Source: JBDTES01 sp039922435 (GTDB taxonomy: Bacteria; Patescibacteriota; Saccharimonadia; Saccharimonadales; UBA4665). From it: DNA of 27,614 bases. The position numbers were made by a program, and so were the translations under genes. The DNA lies in the NCBI GenBank assembly GCA_039922435.1, contig JBDTES010000024.1, positions 1-27,614 on the forward strand, in the 5' to 3' direction. The notes beneath the pieces are model-generated. The model did no database searches. It worked only from the letters and a program-made list of their open reading frames with translations, and was not told the DNA's origin. Shown one piece after another: positions 1-7,514 of this stretch. Positions within the stretch are counted from its first letter, which is position 1. Every line of letters begins with the position of its first letter.

Positions 1-181
1 TAGCTTCACAGTAAGCGACAATAGACTGGCGTATATGTGTCAGAAGGCGATTGACAGTATTACGGTTTAAACTAGCTAGTGAGGCAATCTGAGTGGCGGT
101 CATATCCTCACAAAACAACCTAACTAATTGTCGTGATTTAGCCTCAGAAATATGTGAACGATTGAAGTACTTGTTTTCCAT
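1..181 (-). mobile_element. IS1595-family transposase, N-terminal fragment cut by window edge
   Basis: Reading the minus strand from the ATG at 181 gives 60 open codons that run off the left edge. The peptide opens MENKYFNRSHISEAKSRQLV and continues with a helix-turn-helix-like stretch, TATQIASLASLNRNTVNRLL. This is the usual amino end of IS1595-type transposases (a DNA-binding domain followed by a DDE catalytic domain that would lie outside the window). Upstream, at about 225-256, the minus strand begins GGTACTTTAGCCAGTGG, a possible terminal inverted repeat starting with GG. The other end is not in view, so this boundary is a guess. If it is correct, the element inserted just downstream of the secreted-protein gene. 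Family assignment is by resemblance; whether the full gene is intact cannot be seen. Confidence 0.75.
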
Positions 182-270
182 CTGTTAGAAGCATACTACA
201 TAGCCTCTAAACTAGTCTTGAACCAAAATAATAATCTAACCACTGGCTAAAGTACCAATCTAAAAGATAC

Positions 271-1068
271 TTAGAAAGTGGACGTAGCGACTAACACCTG
301 GTTTAGGGAGTAAGTACCACCAGGGGTAACATTCGTGATATTGAATATATAAGAGATAGTATAATCGGTCTCACCAGAACTAGTCGCACTAGAGGCCACA
401 ATATCATTATTAACGAATTTGAATTTACCACAAGTATCATAGCCAGTCGCGGCAGCACCAAAGCTAAAGGTATTATCTGGCGCTTGACTAGGATCGGCTC
501 CAAAATTGAATGGTGCCGGTGTCGGGCAGGTAGTCTGATTTTTGACCAAGTTCATACCGAACTGCTCAGTCCCAGCCTGGCTAGCAGCCGCTGCTGCCAT
601 AGGCATCAATTGATGTCCGGCATTAGTTGGCGCACCACCACTAACCTTAACTACGTAACCACTAGCAAGATATGACTGGACATGGAACGTGGCGGTTGCC
701 TTGGCAGTACTGCCGACGTCCAGAACTCCAATATTCTGACTTGCATTATCCACAATAAAAGTTAGCGATGGTTCACGATTTGTATTAAACCCAGCCCGAG
801 CCTGAAAACTACCGCCAGCCGTATTGCCAACAGTTAGCTCGCCAGCCGACTGTTTAGCGCAATAAGCGCCAGAACAAGAGTCATCCAATTGACCGCCACT
901 ACCAAAAAAGGTTTCACTTACACCATAGCTCGGCGAACACGATTGTTGGGAAGGGTTTGACACGCAACTAGCGGCCTGAACCGCTGGCACTGAGCCAAGC
1001 ACTATTAATAAAGCTAGGCTTAGCCCATAGATTAAAACGCCTCTTATTTGTTTTATCCAAGTTTGCAT
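271..1068 (-). CDS. Secreted protein of unknown function (signal peptide)
   Basis: 265 residues. Positively charged residues (K6, R9) precede a hydrophobic core at about 10-30 and a likely signal-peptidase site near VQA-AS (about 32). The mature part has no further membrane segment, so it is predicted to be exported. It is rich in Ser, Thr, Gly and Ala, has cysteines clustered near its start (about 35-70) and two more later (about 181 and 213), and has alternating beta-type patterns towards the C-terminus (DYTISYIFNITNVTPGG). That looks like a beta-sandwich surface or secreted domain. I do not recognise the family. It is divergent from the surface protein starting at 1199, with 130 bp between them, so both may share a regulatory region. 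No clear Shine-Dalgarno site precedes the ATG. Confidence 0.75.
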   Translation of the reverse strand: MQTWIKQIRGVLIYGLSLALLIVLGSVPAVQAASCVSNPSQQSCSPSYGVSETFFGSGGQLDDSCSGAYCAKQSAGELTVGNTAGGSFQARAGFNTNREPSLTFIVDNASQNIGVLDVGSTAKATATFHVQSYLASGYVVKVSGGAPTNAGHQLMPMAAAAASQAGTEQFGMNLVKNQTTCPTPAPFNFGADPSQAPDNTFSFGAAATGYDTCGKFKFVNNDIVASSATSSGETDYTISYIFNITNVTPGGTYSLNQVLVATSTF

Positions 1069-1198
1069 AACGGGTAGTGCTTATTTTCTCGCATATTTCG
1101 TTTAAACGCAACCGAATAGATAACCAGCCTAGCTATCTTTGGCTTTTAAGGGCGCTTCTTGTATTATTAATGCAGTTAGTAGCCTTAAGCACTTATAA

Positions 1199-2248
1199 AT
1201 GGAAAACGACAAATCTAAAACACCCGAAACAGCTAGCACCGATACCTCTACCGGAGAGGCTGGCCCATCTAAACCTCCAGAATCGACTACTCCGTCTGAA
1301 ACGGCGGGAGCTGAATCGCTAGAGACTTTAGATAATGCCGACAGTACGACCGACAGTACTAATGGTAATGGATCAGGCGACGATAAAAATTCAAAAGCCA
1401 AAAAAACCAGCGGCTTCAAGCACATTGCCTCGCATATAAACGTCTACCTATTAATGTTTATATTTCTGCTAGTTATCGCTGGGGTAATCTTTGGAGTGAT
1501 CTACTTATCTAATAAAAAACAGGGTAACACCGAAATCAAATCACAAGACCTAACTCAAAATGATCTAAAGCAGCTGGCCAATAGTGATGTAACCGTCGGT
1601 GGAACTAAGCAAATCCTAAACGTCCAGAGTAATGCTGTTTTTGCTGGTAAAGTATTAGTTAAAGACAGTGTGGAAGTAGTTGGTGACCTAAAAGTTGGTA
1701 AATCTCTAACACTGCCTAGTATAAACGTGACTGGCAATAGTATCTTCGGTGACACCCAAGTTAATAAAGGTCTGAGCGTAGCCCAAGATGCATCTGTCCA
1801 GGGCCAGTTGACCGTCCAAAAGAGTCTGAGTGTCGGCGGTGGTGGCACCTTTGGTGGCGCAATCTCGGCCCCACAAATAACTACTGGCGGACTGACACTT
1901 AGTGGCGACTTGATTCTGACTCACCACATAACTATAGGTGGTGTTACTCCTGGACACACCAATGGCAGCGTCCTTGGCGGTGGTGGCACTAGCTCAGTTG
2001 GTGGGTCTGATAGCGCCGGTAGTGTCAATATAAATACTGGCAGTGGTGCCACGGCTGGCTGCTTTATAACTGTAAATTTTGCTCAAAAGTTTAACTCTAC
2101 GCCGCACATTCTAGTTACGCCAGTTGGACCGGCTGCAGGCGGGTTAGGTTACTACGTGAACCGCACAACTTCTAACTTTAGTCTGTGCAGCACAGTTGCA
2201 CCACCTAGCAACGCCAGCTTTAGCTTTGACTACTTTGTACTAGACTAA
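1199..2248 (+). CDS. Membrane-anchored surface protein with beta-helix-like repeats
   Basis: 349 residues. Residues 1-80 are hydrophilic and rich in Ser, Thr, Glu and Asp, with a basic end, and should be cytoplasmic. One transmembrane segment follows at about 82-104 (VYLLMFIFLLVIAGVIFGVI). Residues 135-250 contain repeated short hydrophobic strands separated by Gly or Asn turns (DLKVGKSLTL, GQLTVQKSLSV, GGLTLSGDLILT), the pattern of a beta-helix resembling bactofilin-type or phage-fibre repeats. The last 75 residues form a separate domain with two cysteines and a hydrophobic end (FDYFVLD), reminiscent of C-terminal sandwich domains of fibre-like surface proteins. Predicted topology is N-in, C-out, so the repeats face outward. 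It is convergent with the F1-like operon, whose last gene ends at 2303. Role unknown; adhesin or stalk-like protein is a guess. Confidence 0.75.
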   Translation: MENDKSKTPETASTDTSTGEAGPSKPPESTTPSETAGAESLETLDNADSTTDSTNGNGSGDDKNSKAKKTSGFKHIASHINVYLLMFIFLLVIAGVIFGVIYLSNKKQGNTEIKSQDLTQNDLKQLANSDVTVGGTKQILNVQSNAVFAGKVLVKDSVEVVGDLKVGKSLTLPSINVTGNSIFGDTQVNKGLSVAQDASVQGQLTVQKSLSVGGGGTFGGAISAPQITTGGLTLSGDLILTHHITIGGVTPGHTNGSVLGGGGTSSVGGSDSAGSVNINTGSGATAGCFITVNFAQKFNSTPHILVTPVGPAAGGLGYYVNRTTSNFSLCSTVAPPSNASFSFDYFVLD

Positions 2249-2302
2249 ATCACACTTATCTCTGACGCTATGACGCTCTACAGCAAACAATCAAAGAGCA
2301 AC

Positions 2303-2632
2303 CTAGACGTCTAGGAAAACCGTGACGCGGTCGGCCTTGACGTGCATAATTCCACCAGAGATTTTGACGTGAGAATCGGCTCCTTCAGCCCGAATATTAA
2401 GCTCGCAAGGTTTTAGAAGTGCAATAAAATTGTGGTGATGAGCTAGAATATCAAATGGCCCAGTTGCATCTTCGCCAGAGATACTGGTAGCGGCGTTATC
2501 AAAATAAATTTTATGCGGTGAATAAACTTTCACCTGCATTGTCGGTTTACCGTCCTTATCTTTCCCGGCAGCCGAATCTATGGCTTTATCCTCAACTATC
2601 TCGCCAGTACTGGCATCCTGACGCTGAGCCAT
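2303..2632 (-). CDS. atpC: F1-ATPase epsilon-like subunit, truncated form
   Basis: 109 residues. Residues 32-109 match the N-terminal beta-sandwich of F1 epsilon: a strand start at MQVKVYSPHKIYF, the loop GPFDILAHHHNFIALLKP (equivalent to the usual GxxGxLPxHxPxxxxLxP), and the ending ISGGIMHVKADRVTVFLDV. Typical epsilon subunits (about 130-140 aa) continue with two helices that can inhibit the motor. Here the protein stops after the sandwich, and about 30 extra polar residues are added at the N-terminus instead. The sandwich would sit at the foot of gamma, facing the membrane part. It is the last gene of the operon, 55 nt after beta, the only sizeable gap between F1 genes. A 14-bp palindrome (CCTAGACGTCTAGG, 2302-2315) overlaps its stop codon. 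Confidence 0.85.
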   Translation of the reverse strand: MAQRQDASTGEIVEDKAIDSAAGKDKDGKPTMQVKVYSPHKIYFDNAATSISGEDATGPFDILAHHHNFIALLKPCELNIRAEGADSHVKISGGIMHVKADRVTVFLDV

Positions 2633-2640
2633 TAGTAGTT

Positions 2641-2663
2641 ACTCAGTCTACGGCCGACTAAGT
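2641..2663 (-). other. RNA hairpin between atpD and atpC
   Basis: On the minus strand ACTTAGTC and GACTGAGT pair around a 7-nt loop (one G-U pair). The stem occupies about half of the 55-nt gap between the beta and epsilon genes and ends 8 nt before the epsilon ATG. No T-run follows, so it is not an ordinary terminator. It could set the epsilon:beta ratio by mRNA processing or by limiting initiation, since one epsilon is needed per three betas. That role is inference. Confidence 0.4.
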
Positions 2664-2687
2664 CCGTCACGCACTCACCAAGTATAA

Positions 2688-3995
2688 TCATACGATTATT
2701 TCCTCGATTCCTTTTAGCATATCCTCACGTTTAACGTACTCGCCCTTGATGCCATTCATTTTTTCCATCACATTCATACTTTGAGAGAAATATTGAATCA
2801 ACTTTTTAGCTTTGCCGAAATCGGCCCGATCAGCTGGACTAAGTTCATTCTCACCGATAATAGCGATAATTCCTTTGAGTGATTCATATTTCTGCAAAAG
2901 CGCCTGAACTTGCACACTAAGTAAATAATGACGCTCACCGACGATTTCGGGGCTCAGTAAGCTTGAACTGGTTCGAATAAGGTCAACCGCTGGCCTAATC
3001 CCCTGCTCTGCAACGGAACGAGACAAAACAATCGTGCCATCTAGCTCATGCTGAATCATCTGCACGGCTGGATCAGACAAGTCATCGGCCGGCACGTAAA
3101 TAGTCTGAATGGCTGTAATTGAGCCTTTCTCGTTACTACTGAGGCGGTCCTGCAGAACCTTAATATCACTAAAGATAGTTGGCTCATAGCCGCCCTCAGC
3201 CGGGATTTGACTCAGGATAGTCGAGACTTCGTTACGAGCCTGAATATAACGGTACATATTGTCGGCAAAAAACAGAATATCTTTGTGTTCTTCGTCACGG
3301 AAATATTCAGCCAAGGTTACGGCGCTAACACCAACTAGAGCCCGCTGAACTGGGTTTTGGTCCATCTGGCCAAAGAACATGCAGGTGTTTTTGAGCAGGT
3401 CATTATCGTCCAGTGTTTTATAAAGCTCGTGACCTTCACGAATTCGCTCTCCAATACCGGCAAAGAACGACAAACCAGCCCCGGAACGGGCAATATTGTT
3501 GATTAGCTCCATAGTTAAGACTGTTTTACCGACACCAGCGCCGCCAATAATACCCATCTTGCGGCCCTTAACAAACGGTGTGAAGAAGTCCATTACTTTA
3601 ATACCAGTTTCGAGGATTTCTGGAGCATGCGGCGTAAAGTCGGTGCTACGCTGGGGCAGAGCAAATATCGGTCGGCGTGGTAAATCATCCGAGACAGCTG
3701 GTTTGCCATCAATCGGTGCACCCATAGCATCAACAACCCGGCCAATTAGTTCCGGCCCAACCGGAATATCAAGTCCACGACCGAGAGCTTCGACTAACAT
3801 ACCCTTGGTTAGACGACGATCGGCCCGCATATTCAGACAAATCGCAACTGAGTTCTTGATGCTACTCACTAGTAATGGAGCAGTTGTGTCATCGTTAACC
3901 TTGGCCGATAACATTTCGTTTAATCCCGGCAGATCATCATCAAACTCCACCAGAATAACCAGGTCTTTGATGGATATAATATGGCCCATACTCAT
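2688..3995 (-). CDS. atpD: F1-ATPase beta-like catalytic subunit
   Basis: 435 residues, somewhat shorter than usual (about 460-480). All catalytic landmarks are present: Walker A GGAGVGKT (151-158), the general-base Glu and adjacent Arg in GERIREGHELY (E183, R184), the Walker B aspartate in LFFADN (D245), the VLQDRL segment, and the ADDLSDPA stretch. The C-terminal lever that contacts gamma and epsilon, normally DELSEED, reads NELSPAD at 383-389, so three of its acidic positions are lost. The protein should bind and hydrolyse ATP in the cytoplasm. It starts at an ATG overlapping the gamma stop by 4 nt (ATGA), so the two are translationally coupled. It clearly belongs to the F-type beta family rather than V/A-type or Rho. 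Confidence 0.95.
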   Translation of the reverse strand: MSMGHIISIKDLVILVEFDDDLPGLNEMLSAKVNDDTTAPLLVSSIKNSVAICLNMRADRRLTKGMLVEALGRGLDIPVGPELIGRVVDAMGAPIDGKPAVSDDLPRRPIFALPQRSTDFTPHAPEILETGIKVMDFFTPFVKGRKMGIIGGAGVGKTVLTMELINNIARSGAGLSFFAGIGERIREGHELYKTLDDNDLLKNTCMFFGQMDQNPVQRALVGVSAVTLAEYFRDEEHKDILFFADNMYRYIQARNEVSTILSQIPAEGGYEPTIFSDIKVLQDRLSSNEKGSITAIQTIYVPADDLSDPAVQMIQHELDGTIVLSRSVAEQGIRPAVDLIRTSSSLLSPEIVGERHYLLSVQVQALLQKYESLKGIIAIIGENELSPADRADFGKAKKLIQYFSQSMNVMEKMNGIKGEYVKREDMLKGIEEIIV

Positions 3996-4846
3996 GACGA
4001 TACTGCTTTCTTGCGACCGTTCAGAATTTCCTTAAGCCGTTCGTCAGCAATCGAGCGCTTGGTTCGGTTATATAACAGGCGGAGCTCTTTGTGTGACTCG
4101 GTAGCCCGATCTTTGGCTCCACTCATCGATCGGAATCGACTGGCATACTGAGCCAGTTTCGAATCAAGAATCAGCTGGCTGAGAGCAATATCGAGCATCG
4201 ATCTTTCCAAATGAGCAATCAACTCTAGAGCACTCGGCTCAAAAATGTAGTTGGCCTCGCTAATAACGTCTTCATTAGCCTTAGTGTGGCTAGCCGCATC
4301 CTGAACAGCTTTACCAAGCTCGATGCGCTTAATATCTTGGACCATCAGCGAAACGTAAGTCTGGTAAAACACTGTCGTTTTCTTGTAACCACGAACCTCA
4401 CGGATCAGCGGCGACACATTCATAGTCTCCTCTTTTTCGGGCAGTTTGTAATACTTTTTAAAAGCAACCCCAAGTTGTGACAACTGGACCGCTCCATGGT
4501 GACCAACTATGATAATATCTTGCTTGGCCGGATCATGATTATCGATCATCCACTTAATCAACCGCTGGTCGATATCTCCACTAAAGCCACCCTCGGCCGT
4601 TATACCAATATAGAGTTCCTTCTGGTTCATCTCACTTTCGTGCTCAGTCCGGCCAAACCGAAAGATTGGGTCCAATCTGAGTTGTCGGTAAATCTGCCAC
4701 AGCGCCTCGAAGAACGTCTGAGCCTGCAAAACTTGGTTTTTAATCTGTGAGATACGCATACTAGCAATACCCTCAAAAGCCGACGTCAGGCTAACTACGG
4801 TTGCCATAGAGGCTTCTTCGACAGCTATTTCCTGTGGGCGCTTCAC
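3992..4846 (-). CDS. atpG: F1-ATPase gamma-like central-shaft subunit
   Basis: 284 residues, the usual length for gamma. The N-terminal helix (about 1-60, SAFEGIASMRISQIKNQVL) and C-terminal helix (about 220-275, QYASRFRSMSGAKDRATESH, then LRLLYNRTKRSIADERLKEI) form the expected coiled-coil shaft. The region ITAEGGFSGDID (about 83-94) corresponds to the usual SDRGLCGGFN strand-loop. The sequence is strongly diverged from textbook gamma but collinear along its length. The start is a GTG whose GTGA overlaps the alpha stop codon by 4 nt. As gamma transmits torque between the alpha/beta hexamer and the membrane part, its conservation implies that rotation is still used (inference). Confidence 0.9.
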   Translation of the reverse strand: MKRPQEIAVEEASMATVVSLTSAFEGIASMRISQIKNQVLQAQTFFEALWQIYRQLRLDPIFRFGRTEHESEMNQKELYIGITAEGGFSGDIDQRLIKWMIDNHDPAKQDIIIVGHHGAVQLSQLGVAFKKYYKLPEKEETMNVSPLIREVRGYKKTTVFYQTYVSLMVQDIKRIELGKAVQDAASHTKANEDVISEANYIFEPSALELIAHLERSMLDIALSQLILDSKLAQYASRFRSMSGAKDRATESHKELRLLYNRTKRSIADERLKEILNGRKKAVSS

Positions 4847-6270
4847 TTCTTGAGCTCCACTCTCGATTCTTTTAACAGCTCATCACGAATCTTATCAAAA
4901 TCTTCGTCTTTGGTAATTTGGCCAGCATAGCCTTCGGCTAGATTCTTGAGCGTCTGGATATTAAGAATCTGATCGTCGCCTGGGTTAAGCACAATATCCA
5001 TTATCAGCTCCTGAGCTGGAATACTAAAAGTCTCGGCCGCCGGCTGATTCATTACCTCGTATAAACGTTTACCAGTTGCCAGATCTTTCTTTCCCTCGAG
5101 AGCCAGTTCTGAACCAAAGTGTGAAAACTCTTCGGCCTGCCCAAAAGAGTTAAGAGATTTAATAGTCTTGGCCGCTTCGTCGTGCTGGCGCCTAGTCTGG
5201 CCAACTCCACCAACCCGGGTCACACTTAGGCCAATACTAACCGCTGGACGCATTCGGTCACGAAATATATCCATGTCTAGGATCCATTGACCGTCAGTAA
5301 TCGACATAATGTTGGTCGGCATATAGGCAGTAATATCACCGCCAGCTGCCAGTACTATCGGCAAAGCCGTTAGAGTCTTGTGATTACGCTCCAGTTTACC
5401 AGCCCGTTCCAAGAGACTTGAGTGAGCAAAGAACATATCACCTGGGAATGATTCTCGGCCTGGACTAGTTTCGGACAGCAAGGCAATTTCACGGTAGGCC
5501 TGGGCATGGCTTGTCAGATCGTCGTAAACAATCATGACATCCATATCGAGTTGTTGCCACAAATACTCGGCCATAGCACAGGCTACATAAGGCGCCAGAT
5601 AGCTCATAATCAATGATTCGAACATCGTCGAAACCACCACGATAGAATGTTCCATAGCGCCACTATCATTTAGCCGTTGCAGCAGTTGGTCAACATCACT
5701 TTTGCGCTTAGCAATTAGTACGTAAACGGCAATTACATCAGTGTTCTTTTGATTTATAACCGCCTGAGTGGCTAAGGTAGATTTACCAGATTTACTATCA
5801 CCCAAGATTGCCATACGCTGGCCCCTAACAATTGGGAACAATGCGTCAACCACTATAACCCCAGTCGTTAGCTGGCTATCGAGTAATTCACGTTCGTAAA
5901 GCATCGGCGCCTTGTGAAACACCGGCCAAACACTATCGGCTGCGATTGGGCCCTTACCATCTAGCGGCTCACCAGAGACCGACACCACCCGGCCGACAAA
6001 ATCCTTACCAACTTTAGTAACTAGATCGTCATGCTGAACAACCACCTTTATGCCTGGGCGGACCGGTACGGCACCAAGGTGCAAAACGACCACATAAGAT
6101 TGAAGTATCTCCTGGACAAAGCCCTTAGTGCCATCTTCGAACATGACTAAAGATTTGCTATTGACTGGCTGCAAACCACTGACTCGGACCAAGAAGTTAT
6201 CAACACCAATTACTTCGCCAACCGGATTACCTTTTTCGACTAAGCTATTGAAGTGCCGATTATCAGCCAT
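4843..6270 (-). CDS. atpA: F1-ATPase alpha-like subunit
   Basis: 475 residues against the usual 500-515. Walker A is GDSKSGKS (157-164, normally GDRQTGKT), followed by VYDDLTSHAQAYRE, PGRESFPGDMF and the SVTRVGG segment with the arginine finger (R352) that completes the catalytic site of beta. The C-terminal domain is complete. The missing residues are at the N-terminus: the protein begins about 25 residues late, so it lacks the short helix that in ordinary enzymes docks the delta subunit. The start ATG overlaps the delta stop by 8 nt. The protein is clearly alpha, not beta (it has the arginine finger and no catalytic Glu motif). Confidence 0.93.
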   Translation of the reverse strand: MADNRHFNSLVEKGNPVGEVIGVDNFLVRVSGLQPVNSKSLVMFEDGTKGFVQEILQSYVVVLHLGAVPVRPGIKVVVQHDDLVTKVGKDFVGRVVSVSGEPLDGKGPIAADSVWPVFHKAPMLYERELLDSQLTTGVIVVDALFPIVRGQRMAILGDSKSGKSTLATQAVINQKNTDVIAVYVLIAKRKSDVDQLLQRLNDSGAMEHSIVVVSTMFESLIMSYLAPYVACAMAEYLWQQLDMDVMIVYDDLTSHAQAYREIALLSETSPGRESFPGDMFFAHSSLLERAGKLERNHKTLTALPIVLAAGGDITAYMPTNIMSITDGQWILDMDIFRDRMRPAVSIGLSVTRVGGVGQTRRQHDEAAKTIKSLNSFGQAEEFSHFGSELALEGKKDLATGKRLYEVMNQPAAETFSIPAQELIMDIVLNPGDDQILNIQTLKNLAEGYAGQITKDEDFDKIRDELLKESRVELKK

Positions 6271-6865
6271 TCGACTCCTCCACTGGAGCCGCTACAGGAG
6301 TGTCAATTGGTTTATCGTTTTGATCAGCTTTCTCACGACTAGCTTTGATGGCCTCACCCAACCGGTAAGCTTGGGCGTCAAACCGACTACGCAAACTAAA
6401 ATCAAATCGTTTGTTGACTGTCCACAAGATACAGCCAGCCGCAATAATCGGTTCCAGGCCGATATTCAAAAGTACATCCTGTCTTATATTAAGTCGAAAC
6501 CACTGGACAATCTGGGTCGTAAAAGTTCGCGAGGCCTCCGAAGCAAAAGAAATATGCAAAATCGGGGCATGCTTAAGCGTCTCATTCAAAAACTCCATAG
6601 CTTGCTTCCTATCATCAGGTAAGAGCATATTCAAGCGATTAGTCGAGGCAAACTCCTCTAGCTGTCGACCTAGACGTGGTAATTTAGCAATTGGTGCTCT
6701 GGTGCGCAGACGAATCTGCTGCAGAGTATCTTCTAGGCTCTGCAATTCTCGCCTCATCCGACGGACATCGCCGGACGAAACTACACTAGTAGAAAGTGAC
6801 AATACGGCCGGTTTAGTACTATCCGTTTGGCTAGTTTGGGCCGGACTACCGGCTTTAGGCTCCAT
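6263..6865 (-). CDS. atpH: F1-ATPase delta-like (OSCP) subunit
   Basis: 200 residues from the ATG at 6865, preferred over an earlier TTG at 6880 because the ATG has GAGG upstream and still overlaps the b-like stop by only 11 nt. Residues 1-35 are low complexity (Ser, Thr, Pro, Ala). A helical region follows at about 40-110. The part from about 110 to 170 resembles the delta C-terminal domain: APILHISFASEASRTF, then LNIGLEPIIAAGCILWTVNK, then FDFSLRSRFDAQAYRLGEAI, equivalent to the usual xDxSLIGGxxIxxGDxxxDxSxRxxLxxL. In F-type enzymes delta joins the stator stalk b to the top of alpha. Position (between b and alpha) and domain both support the call; overall divergence is high. Confidence 0.75.
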   Translation of the reverse strand: MEPKAGSPAQTSQTDSTKPAVLSLSTSVVSSGDVRRMRRELQSLEDTLQQIRLRTRAPIAKLPRLGRQLEEFASTNRLNMLLPDDRKQAMEFLNETLKHAPILHISFASEASRTFTTQIVQWFRLNIRQDVLLNIGLEPIIAAGCILWTVNKRFDFSLRSRFDAQAYRLGEAIKASREKADQNDKPIDTPVAAPVEESNG

Positions 6866-7484
6866 TTTTGACGTCCTCAAAGATAGCCTGTTTATTGGCT
6901 TCCAGCTCGCCTAAAATGTATTCTAACTGATCAGTTAGATCGATCTGGTCACCCACTGAAGCTAACACGTAATGGTTAACAATCTCAGCCATATTCTTTT
7001 CGAACTCATTAACTATTCGTTCTTTTTCTTGGGCCGATTCTTGAGCTAGTTGATCACTTAAGTGCTGACGCTGCTCGTCAATCACATCGTTAGTCTTCTT
7101 AAGCGCCTCGATAGCTAATTCCTTAGCATCAGTAATTGACTGCTCGTACTTAGAGAATTCATCTTGCAACGTCTTAGTGATTTCATTCTTCATGTACTCG
7201 TTAAGCTCGGAAGTCGTCAATCGCAAATCCTGCTGCAAGAACATAGCGTTTTCACTGATAATCTTTTCGAAGTGCAGACGGCCACGGTTACGTAGCTCCT
7301 CACGGAATTTATCATTAAAGATATGCTCGACGTCTTGATCGGCCGCCGCCTCCAACGAATCTACCCCATCTTTACCTTTTTTGTGTCCATGTCCGCCAGC
7401 ACCTAGCCTAACTGCCACCCAAATAAAGGCCAAGGTTACCGCCAGCAGTGTACCTATGATTATTGCTAGCCACCAGATTGTCAT
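6855..7484 (-). CDS. atpF: F-type ATPase b-like stator stalk protein
   Basis: 209 residues, longer than a typical b subunit (about 156-170). A single N-terminal transmembrane helix (about 3-28, WWLAIIIGTLLAVTLAFIWV) is followed by a His/Gly/Lys linker and a long charged helical region (about 45-180, rich in Glu, Lys, Gln and Asp) that should form a coiled coil. The last 25 residues are LTDQLEYILGELEANKQAIF. Order (c-like, b-like, delta) and architecture identify it as b rather than motif identity. It would be the static link from the membrane to delta and alpha. If it is longer than usual, the F1 head would sit further from the membrane or on a different base. Confidence 0.75.
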   Translation of the reverse strand: MTIWWLAIIIGTLLAVTLAFIWVAVRLGAGGHGHKKGKDGVDSLEAAADQDVEHIFNDKFREELRNRGRLHFEKIISENAMFLQQDLRLTTSELNEYMKNEITKTLQDEFSKYEQSITDAKELAIEALKKTNDVIDEQRQHLSDQLAQESAQEKERIVNEFEKNMAEIVNHYVLASVGDQIDLTDQLEYILGELEANKQAIFEDVKNGA

Positions 7485-7514
7485 TTTATCTTCACCACCC
7501 CTGAATGCTTATGT

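Noticed and set aside
1077..1322. 81-codon plus-strand frame in front of and overlapping the surface-protein gene
   Set aside because: It overlaps the true gene in another frame, its peptide has no domain-like pattern, and it has no start signal.
3496..4035. Long plus-strand frame (179 codons) antisense to the beta gene
   Set aside because: A mirror of the conserved beta sequence with no protein-like features; beta is certain on the other strand.
6128..6914. Two plus-strand frames antisense to the delta and alpha genes
   Set aside because: Composition and lack of motifs mark them as shadows of the coding strand.
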